Origin: Hyaloperonospora brassicae
Taxonomy: Eukaryota > Oomycota > Peronosporomycetes > Peronosporales > Peronosporaceae
DNA: 64,000 nucleotides
Reading direction: 5' to 3'
NCBI GenBank assembly: GCA_947650285.1
Contig: CANTFL010000388.1
Location: 1 to 64,000 of the forward strand
The stretch's first letter is position 1; every line of letters starts with the position of its first letter. This document shows positions 57,925-64,000 of this stretch, in pieces. The position numbers were made by a program, and so were the translations under genes. A model generated the notes under the pieces. The model made no database searches. It was not told the DNA's origin and was given only the letters and a program-made list of their open reading frames with translations.

Positions 57925-57974
57925 TCGTGGACGCTGATGTCGCGAGTGATGACTCGCGACATCAGCGTCCACGA
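57925..57974. repeat. Perfect 23-bp inverted repeat with 4-nt loop
   Basis: Bases 57925-57947 are exactly the reverse complement of 57952-57974, separated by GATG. The arm begins TCGTGGACGCTGATG. Pairing stops at the next base on each side. Confidence 0.95.
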
Positions 57975-58109
57975 CTTTGGGCAAGCGGCGTGCGACCAAT
58001 CTGGGCTGTGGAAAAGCGGGAATATTGGAGAGCTATAACGAAAATTTAAGGTGCACGTCTGCTATCGTATCAACAAAAGATAGCCAGACCACCGAGAGAG
58101 CAGCCGCCT

Positions 58110-58225
58110 TTTGTGGAAAGCTCCGTGCAACCACCGGCCTCGCAAGGGAACCGGCGTTGCTTATCAGGCTTAAACAATACCAGACATCTTGCAACCCATC
58201 AAGGGTTCAATCGGCGCGTCTGCCT
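58110..58225 (-). repeat. Dispersed repeat, left inverted copy
   Basis: About 100-110 bp similar (roughly 75 percent by eye) to the reverse complement of 63570-63690. The best block contains CAACCACCGG, GTTGCT, CAGGCTTAA and TGCAACC. Both copies also give a similar peptide (LLIRLKQYQTSCN here, LLTRLKIHQTSCN in the other), so the repeat may derive from coding sequence. Confidence 0.7.
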
Positions 58226-58772
58226 CTTTCAAAAGGACCATTGCCTTGTCCACACTACAAACGTCTATCGCTTTCGTGGCCGACATCTTCTGACTCAGAC
58301 ATGGGGCTCTGAATTGTTACACTGTGCACGGCTCAGGTGGTTGAAGCCGTGCAACTAGAAAGGTATGAGTAGGCGGTAGCGTGGTCGAGTTTGTCATATT
58401 GTGACTGGCGGGGGAAATGCGGTCGCCGAATCGACGATGCGTGACGCGGGGACGCTGCAATCAGTAGTGGTATTCCAAGGGTGCTTAAATACGCGGCGAC
58501 ACCACATGCTGGCACGACCAGTGGCCATGCGAACGGTTACCCCGAGCAGATTCATCACCCGCCGGCTTCCACGATGGTGGATTCCGACCGGAGGAGAGGC
58601 TGCCTCAATGATGGGGCTGAGGCTGTGCAGCCGACAGTTGCAAGCGACAGAACACGTCTTTCCACCCGTCTCGTCGATGTTTGAGACAACCGGTGATCTG
58701 ATCTGCAGATCAAGAATAGGAACAAGGACCAAAGTACACGTGGAGGAGTTTCATGATCATCTATTGACATAT
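58226..58772. other. Region downstream of the LINE ORF (3' UTR and flank)
   Basis: No poly(A) or simple 3' repeat was seen that would mark the LINE end. The plus frame 58401-58889 overlaps the LINE tail antisense and is judged a shadow. Confidence 0.4.
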
Positions 58773-61700
58773 TTAATGTGGACAAGAGGTCTGAAAAATC
58801 CTGAGCCAGGATATGAGCGCCGGTCGCGGCAGCGGATCGTGGCTGACACCCGCGTAGGGCGGGTGTCCACGGGGCTCTTGAATCAGTAGTTCAAGACAGG
58901 CATGAAGTCGGGCCCCTCGTACGGCCGTAGCCGCGGCTCGATGCTCGCGTATCGCAATTGCCCGTAGCTGGCGAACACCGCGTGTCCAGTACATTTGGAC
59001 ACTTGCGGATGGAGTAGTCACGGCTCCTCTAAAGACCGCCGAGTTCCGCTCGGTCCACAAATGTTCTTGGCAGATGGAGCTTAATATGAACCAGATCCGT
59101 TCGAATTCTGTTGCTGCGGCGTCAGAGTCATCTTGAAAACGGCATTGCAACCGCAAACTCAGCTGACGTGGAATGGGCGGGGCTTTGCGATTGGCGCAGT
59201 GCTGAAAGAAGGTGGAAAGAACTGCGTTCGTCGCACCCCCACCGGTCCAGTGTCCTATCAAGTGACACCAACACGCTTGCGCGATTGGGCACTCCCAGAA
59301 AATGTGCGTCGCTGTCTCTTTGCGTCCCCGGCAGTGCAGCACCGTACGACAACTGTTGTCCAGCGTGCGACCGGCATGGTATAGATTTAGCTGCTTTGTC
59401 GCGATACGATAGCATGTCCAGACTTGATACTCCGTTAGCCCGTTTGCGTGTTTCCAAACTTGGGAAGGCGTTTGATTTGATGCAGCTGACTGCCAACTAT
59501 TCGATACCGCCTGCGCGTCATAGGCCTTCAACCAGGACTGGAGGCCAGGGTGCAGAAGGCGTTTATGAACGTGAAACGCTTGCTTCATAAGCGTTGTCCA
59601 CACATCTACATTGGCCACCGTCTCTGGCACACTCCAAGGGAAACGGTGAAGCTCCGGGTGGGCATGAAACACCAAGGTACGATGGTACGAATGCTCCCAG
59701 TAGTTAGACACTTGCTGAGGCGACCCCCGTAATTCTGGTAAATTCCCGTCAATCGACCAATGGATTCCATTGACATCTTGGCGGAGGCGAATCGCCGAGT
59801 TCGCGGACTCGACAGGGTCCCGACAGGACCCGACAATTAAATCAGCTCGCACCCGGGACCATTTATAAGCGCGCCGAAACGGCGGTGGATGACGTAAGAC
59901 GAGCCCGGGCTCTACCGGTCCCGCACCGACAGCAAGGTGGGGTGACGAGAGCAGGATCGAAGTCGCCCAACGTTGTAATTTACAATGCATATGCCGAGAC
60001 GGAGTACCGCCGAGAGACGGGAACGTAAATTGAAATTCATGTGACCCCAGTCGCCGAATGCACAGACTGCGCAGTGAACATGGAGGTATCCGGGCATATT
60101 TGGCCCGCTCTAGGGGCTTGCCGTCTGGCCCTTGAATCCAAGGATTGCCATCCCAGTGAAAGCGGCCCCAGAAAGCGGCTAATGTATCCATCCGGTGATC
60201 AGCAACAGCGGGATGGTCAGGAAACGTGTGATGGTATGAAATTAACCATTCGTCACCGTCCCACTGACTGCTCGCCCCGACAGACATACGAGCGTGATGC
60301 GCGTCCAATCTGGCCCGAATCGACAGCACTTGTTCAGGGGAGGGCGCTAGGAGCCGTTCGAGATCCTGCGCCAGAGAGGAACGACCAGGTCCTCGCCTGA
60401 TGTCAAACGTTGTTGAAGCAGACGGATGGAGCGCCGGGACGAGAGCCGATGTGGAACCTCCCACGCTATATGTCCAGCGCCGCCACGCTGTAAAATATTT
60501 GTCATGCGGCTGCGTTAGCCAACGCAACGCGTGCTTCGTCCGCTGAGTTTTGACGGCTACTTCGAACGAGGCCAGACCAACCCCGCCTGCCTTCTGGGGC
60601 GTAAAGAGGAGACCCGGGTTAATTTTGTGCCGACGTACGGCAGGCACAGAAGCGTGCGCCCACAGGAATTGGCGGTACAGCCGAGATATCTCCGTTCTCG
60701 CCCAGCTCGGCACATCGAAGACGGCCGCGGTGAACAGGATAGCCGGTAAAATGATCGCGTTAAGAATGAGGACACGATTTTGCACACTAGTCGCTACTTT
60801 CGCTGCAGTGAGTAGCCGCCGACGGATTTTCTGAAGCCGAAGCGCCCAGTTTCGATCGAATAATGCCCCTGTCCCCACTTCGTACCCCAGGTATCGCGTT
60901 GTCTCTCTGTGTTGTAAGACTGAGATGCCACCATACTGGTGTAGCCTGATAGCCGTGTTTAAAAAAATCAATTTGCTCTTGGCAGGCTGGGCATGAAGGC
61001 CCGAGAGTTGTCCAAATCTAGAGACTAGCTCCAACGCAGGCGCCAACTGATTGGCATGCTCAAGGAATATGGTGGAGTCGTCCACAAACGCGGAGAATGT
61101 ATGCACCACCTCGCAGGCCCCGGGCACCGGAATACCCCGGATGGAGGGCGCCTGGTGAATAGCCAGCCCAAGTAATTCCACCACAAGTAGAAATAAAAGC
61201 GGTGCGAGAGGACACCCCTGACGTATTCCGGACCGGACAGGAACTGGTTCAGAAAGTTCCCTATTCACCAGAAACCGAGCGGTTGTTCCGGTATGCATCC
61301 GGGTGACGAGCGTAATAAACACTTCGTCAAACTGAAAGCTTCGTAATGCCGCGTATAGAAAATCTCGGTCCACAGTGTCGTACGCCTTGCGAAAGTCAAG
61401 TAAGAGAATAGATCGGCTTAAGTCGGCTGATAGATCCGCCCTCTCCTCCGCTGAAGCGAGTTGGGCAGTCATCATCATGACCAGTTTTTGCATTTGTCTA
61501 CCTCGAACAAAACCTTGTTGCGATTCCCCGATGAGTGTAGGTAAGACGCGCTGTAGTCGGGAGGCCAGCACTTTCGCAAAAATTTTGTAGCTGGTTTGGA
61601 GCAGAGAGATCGGCCTGTAGTCAAGTGCGTCCGGCGAATCACCCTTTTTCCGAAGAGGGATAATCATCGCTTCTAGAAAGGAAGGTGGCATAGGAGAACC

Positions 61701-63164
61701 GTGCAATATTTGATTGCACACGTGCACCAGCGCCGGAGCCAGTAAAGCGGACGTATCTTTGTAGAAGTCATTGTTAAGACCGTCCGGCCCTGAAGCTTTG
61801 TGACGGCTAAGCTCGGTGATGGCGTGAAGGACTTCAGTCTCAGTGACGTCAACCATCAGCCCATTATTAGCAGCGGGAGAAATCAAGCGATCGTCAGGCA
61901 CTGACACAAAGTCAAGCAACGCTCTTGGTAAAGCTGCCAAGGGTTCCACCCGATGCACGGCACTAAGAACTGGTGACCATTCCGAAGCAAATTTGTCAGC
62001 AATGGATAGGTGTCGCCTAAAGGGCGGCCCATAAATGCGAACGATACTCGTAACTGTTTGTACGCGCTCCCAATCTGCGACTCGCTTAAACGACCATCGG
62101 AGGCGCGCAGTGGTCCGTTCGAGGCTCTGCCCTAATCGAACGAGATGCTCGAGGCGGTGATCTTCCATATTAGCGCTGATCCACTGAGGACGGGTCAAGA
62201 GCTGGCGCCGGTCGCGTCGGCTTACCCTCTTCTTAAAACGGGCACGTCTTTGACGCTCGCGCTTGCGGACGGTTGTGATGCACTGTTTGCATGCTTCCAC
62301 AGCTGAATCCCATTGCCTGACCGTCGTAGTTGGGGATACCGCCCACCCATCCATTTCCGCTATGAGATCGGAGCGCACGCGTTCGGGTTGGTGTGTCTGA
62401 ATGGGGTATGATACCGGACGTCGGTAGAGGGAGGAGGTAGTACGCTGCCGCACGCGTAAGTGTAACTCCACTTCTTGATGGTCCGACGCCTGGGGAGGTG
62501 TTCGGACGGCTAACCACTGCACCAAATCAGCCCACCGCTGAGAAACATAGAAACGATCAATGCGACTTGCCGATTCCCCCTCCCAGTATGTAAAATGATC
62601 CACACAGTCGTCCGCTTCCTCATCTTCGGCGTGGGAGCGAAGGAGCCGAGCATCTTCTAGTCCGTGGAGATCCAGAAGAGCTTGAAGACTTGGGCTTTCC
62701 GGTCGGCACGACCGATGATGACCCAGCCGATCGAGGAGAGGGCTTTGGACGCAGTTAAAGTCACCTGTCACGATAGAGCTGTCCCGTGGAAAGTTCCAAC
62801 GGGCGAGAGAAACGTAGTAGGCTTCGCGCTCGGGTCTGAGCGACGGAGCGTACACATTAACGAGGACCACATCGTCTAATGCGACAGCGATCGTCCTGGT
62901 ATTCCACAAATCTTGCCGCCAGGGTGAAGCCTTCACAGATGAAGAGGGTGTAAGCAAAATGGCCACTCCCCCAAGACGAGACGACCCTACGCTCCAGTAC
63001 GAAAGTGGCGGGTGACCGCCATTGGACCAAAGTACACGTCCACAAGCAAAATGTTGAGTTGCAGTGTGTAGAAATGAGACTCTGAGTCCGGCGGCGTCGA
63101 AGGCCATCCTGGACGCACAACTTGCATACAAGTTTACGCACACGAAGTTCATGACAACGATCAT
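58773..63164 (-). CDS. LINE (non-LTR retrotransposon) endonuclease-reverse transcriptase
   Basis: An uninterrupted ORF of about 1463 codons from ATG 63164 (another ATG is at 63152) to TAA 58773; the frame is open further, to 63245, without an ATG. Domains in order: an APE-like endonuclease (about residues 1-245: VLVNVYAPS, VTGDFNCV, RIDRFYVS, ASDHQEV), a helical linker, and RT (about 460-740). The RT has DYRPISLLQTSYKIFAKVLA, LLLDFRKAYDTVDRDF as motif A, GIRQGCPLAPLLF, and FSAFVDDSTIF with the FVDD box near plus 61076-61084. A C-terminal zf-RVT-like Cys/His domain (CRTVLHCRGRKETATHIFWE then CPIAQACW) lies about residue 1270. This is the L1-type order. The usual N-terminal endonuclease Glu (in a Q-E-T-H-like motif) is not seen; the place reads FLHTATQH (residues 31-38). 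No ORF1 was found upstream. Being intact at this length suggests recent activity or selection. Confidence 0.9.
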   Translation of the reverse strand: MIVVMNFVCVNLYASCASRMAFDAAGLRVSFLHTATQHFACGRVLWSNGGHPPLSYWSVGSSRLGGVAILLTPSSSVKASPWRQDLWNTRTIAVALDDVVLVNVYAPSLRPEREAYYVSLARWNFPRDSSIVTGDFNCVQSPLLDRLGHHRSCRPESPSLQALLDLHGLEDARLLRSHAEDEEADDCVDHFTYWEGESASRIDRFYVSQRWADLVQWLAVRTPPQASDHQEVELHLRVRQRTTSSLYRRPVSYPIQTHQPERVRSDLIAEMDGWAVSPTTTVRQWDSAVEACKQCITTVRKRERQRRARFKKRVSRRDRRQLLTRPQWISANMEDHRLEHLVRLGQSLERTTARLRWSFKRVADWERVQTVTSIVRIYGPPFRRHLSIADKFASEWSPVLSAVHRVEPLAALPRALLDFVSVPDDRLISPAANNGLMVDVTETEVLHAITELSRHKASGPDGLNNDFYKDTSALLAPALVHVCNQILHGSPMPPSFLEAMIIPLRKKGDSPDALDYRPISLLQTSYKIFAKVLASRLQRVLPTLIGESQQGFVRGRQMQKLVMMMTAQLASAEERADLSADLSRSILLLDFRKAYDTVDRDFLYAALRSFQFDEVFITLVTRMHTGTTARFLVNRELSEPVPVRSGIRQGCPLAPLLFLLVVELLGLAIHQAPSIRGIPVPGACEVVHTFSAFVDDSTIFLEHANQLAPALELVSRFGQLSGLHAQPAKSKLIFLNTAIRLHQYGGISVLQHRETTRYLGYEVGTGALFDRNWALRLQKIRRRLLTAAKVATSVQNRVLILNAIILPAILFTAAVFDVPSWARTEISRLYRQFLWAHASVPAVRRHKINPGLLFTPQKAGGVGLASFEVAVKTQRTKHALRWLTQPHDKYFTAWRRWTYSVGGSTSALVPALHPSASTTFDIRRGPGRSSLAQDLERLLAPSPEQVLSIRARLDAHHARMSVGASSQWDGDEWLISYHHTFPDHPAVADHRMDTLAAFWGRFHWDGNPWIQGPDGKPLERAKYARIPPCSLRSLCIRRLGSHEFQFTFPSLGGTPSRHMHCKLQRWATSILLSSPHLAVGAGPVEPGLVLRHPPPFRRAYKWSRVRADLIVGSCRDPVESANSAIRLRQDVNGIHWSIDGNLPELRGSPQQVSNYWEHSYHRTLVFHAHPELHRFPWSVPETVANVDVWTTLMKQAFHVHKRLLHPGLQSWLKAYDAQAVSNSWQSAASNQTPSQVWKHANGLTEYQVWTCYRIATKQLNLYHAGRTLDNSCRTVLHCRGRKETATHIFWECPIAQACWCHLIGHWTGGGATNAVLSTFFQHCANRKAPPIPRQLSLRLQCRFQDDSDAAATEFERIWFILSSICQEHLWTERNSAVFRGAVTTPSASVQMYWTRGVRQLRAIAIREHRAAATAVRGARLHACLELLIQEPRGHPPYAGVSHDPLPRPALISWLRIFQTSCPH

Positions 63165-64000
63165 GAAATCATAAGGATCACATTTACTTGTCTGTAGACG
63201 GTATCCGACAGCTTCGAATGATCCAACGAAGGTAGGATTCGTCACTAGGTTTTGGATTGTACTAACTCAAATGCATAGCCATTGCCAATGTTAGACTGGT
63301 ATCTCATGCACGATTGTGGTCTGTGCATACGCTCGCTGTGAGTCGTGAAAGTGGCACGAACGTAGCAAGTCGATGAACCAATCGCACAAGGAACACGTCA
63401 CTTCCGTTCCGATAGTCCATGCTGGTCACGTGAGAAGACGCTTCGTAGTCATTGATAAACTTGTTGCGGTAGTAGTTGTTGTACGGCTTAAGTATGGCCA
63501 CTACTACTGCAACAAGTTCAAGACACGAGTTTCCTTCGTGTCCAGTTGAGAGAGAGAGAGAAGCAGCGTGTCTAGTTGGCCTTTTACTGGTTGCAGGATG
63601 TTTGATGTATCTTAAGCCTGGTTAGCAACACCGGTACCTCGTTTGAGTCCGGTGGTTGTGCGGGGCTGGTCACCGTAGGTGACGGCTCTCTTAGATGTCT
63701 GTCTGGTTGACGCATACATGACAGCAGGCGTGCTCCTTGAATCTTAGTCTCGTCCTTGCGAAACTCTCGCTTCCCTACCGCACTAATTTGCACCTTCTTG
63801 TCCAGTTGAACTCACGTCGCTGAGCATAATACATACGATGCGTTGCTCTTCTATACTTATCTAGAGGACTGGCTTGAACGTGGGAGTAAACATAGCATCC
63901 CTATTTAATGTGGTGTCAAGTACGTCCATTATTATGATAACTAACGACTGATAAGTGTGACAAGAAGTACGGCCCGGGTATCGGGTCGACAACTAAAGGG
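63165..64000. other. LINE 5' flank, no gene recognised
   Basis: No LINE ORF1 and no other domain were seen. An (AG)n tract lies near 63548-63562, and a small hairpin with arms GACACGA/TCGTGTC at about 63521-63541. Confidence 0.45.
63570..63690 (+). repeat. Dispersed repeat, right inverted copy
   Basis: Inverted partner of 58110-58225, 5.4 kb away, with the LINE between them. The core GTTGCAGGATGTTTGATG, TTAAGCCTGGTTAGCAAC and CCGGTGGTTGTG is conserved in order. Confidence 0.7.

Noticed and set aside
58401..58889. 162-codon plus frame at the LINE 3' end
   Set aside because: It is partly antisense to the LINE ORF and has no domain; LINE 3' UTR sequence is a simpler explanation.

Overview
This is eukaryotic DNA that looks like an oomycete (Phytophthora or downy-mildew type) repeat-rich region. 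The reasons are Ty3/gypsy and Ty1/copia families with oomycete-like layouts, a gypsy element with a second RNase H-like domain, a MULE, a large LINE, and an Inr-FPR type core promoter in front of a small secreted cysteine-rich gene. The species cannot be decided from sequence alone. No bacterial operons, rRNA genes, intact tRNA genes or CRISPR arrays are visible. Most of the window is transposable elements, many inserted into one another; most of the remainder is AT-rich sequence without recognisable genes.

Layout. 1-4 kb: degenerate sequence with a short tandem repeat and a GC-rich block bounded by 17-bp direct repeats. 4.3-4.8 kb: first copy of a small secreted Cys-rich gene. 4.9-10.9 kb: a decayed MULE with long terminal inverted repeats and a 9-bp target duplication. 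It carries two later insertions: a 1-kb TIR element inside its left TIR, and the 3' part of a gypsy chromovirus (element A). 10.95-13.9 kb: AT-rich sequence. Together with 4.2-4.9 kb it is paralogous to 24.1-27.8 kb, which still shows the MULE-free target. 16.8-24.1 kb: a complete but dead chromovirus on the minus strand (element B). 24.3-24.5 kb: a pseudogene copy of the Cys-rich gene. 27.8-33.4 kb: the 5' half of another gypsy element (D). 33.5-47.9 kb: a 14-kb gypsy element (C) of the same superfamily as D. 48.6-49.0 kb: an LTR of the element A family. 49.1-53.8 kb: a copia element. 54.4-54.8 kb: an intact two-domain member of the Cys-rich family with a recognisable promoter. 54.8-58.1 kb: no identifiable gene, but a perfect 23-bp-arm palindrome. 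58.8-63.2 kb: an uninterrupted LINE ORF of about 1460 codons on the minus strand, bracketed by inverted copies of a roughly 100-bp repeat.

The two host-like stories are these. First, a family of secreted proteins built from a six-cysteine module (C-x5-C-x14-16-C-x12-13-CC-x3-C) occurs three times at different stages of decay. Second, each gypsy element whose 3' end is present (A, B and C) carries an antisense reading frame between integrase and 3' LTR with coiled-coil-like or Ser-rich character. In A and B its position is the same and short stretches look alike. This antisense ORF family is the best candidate here for a poorly described biological feature.

All alignments were done by eye; identities and boundaries are approximate unless a base position is given.
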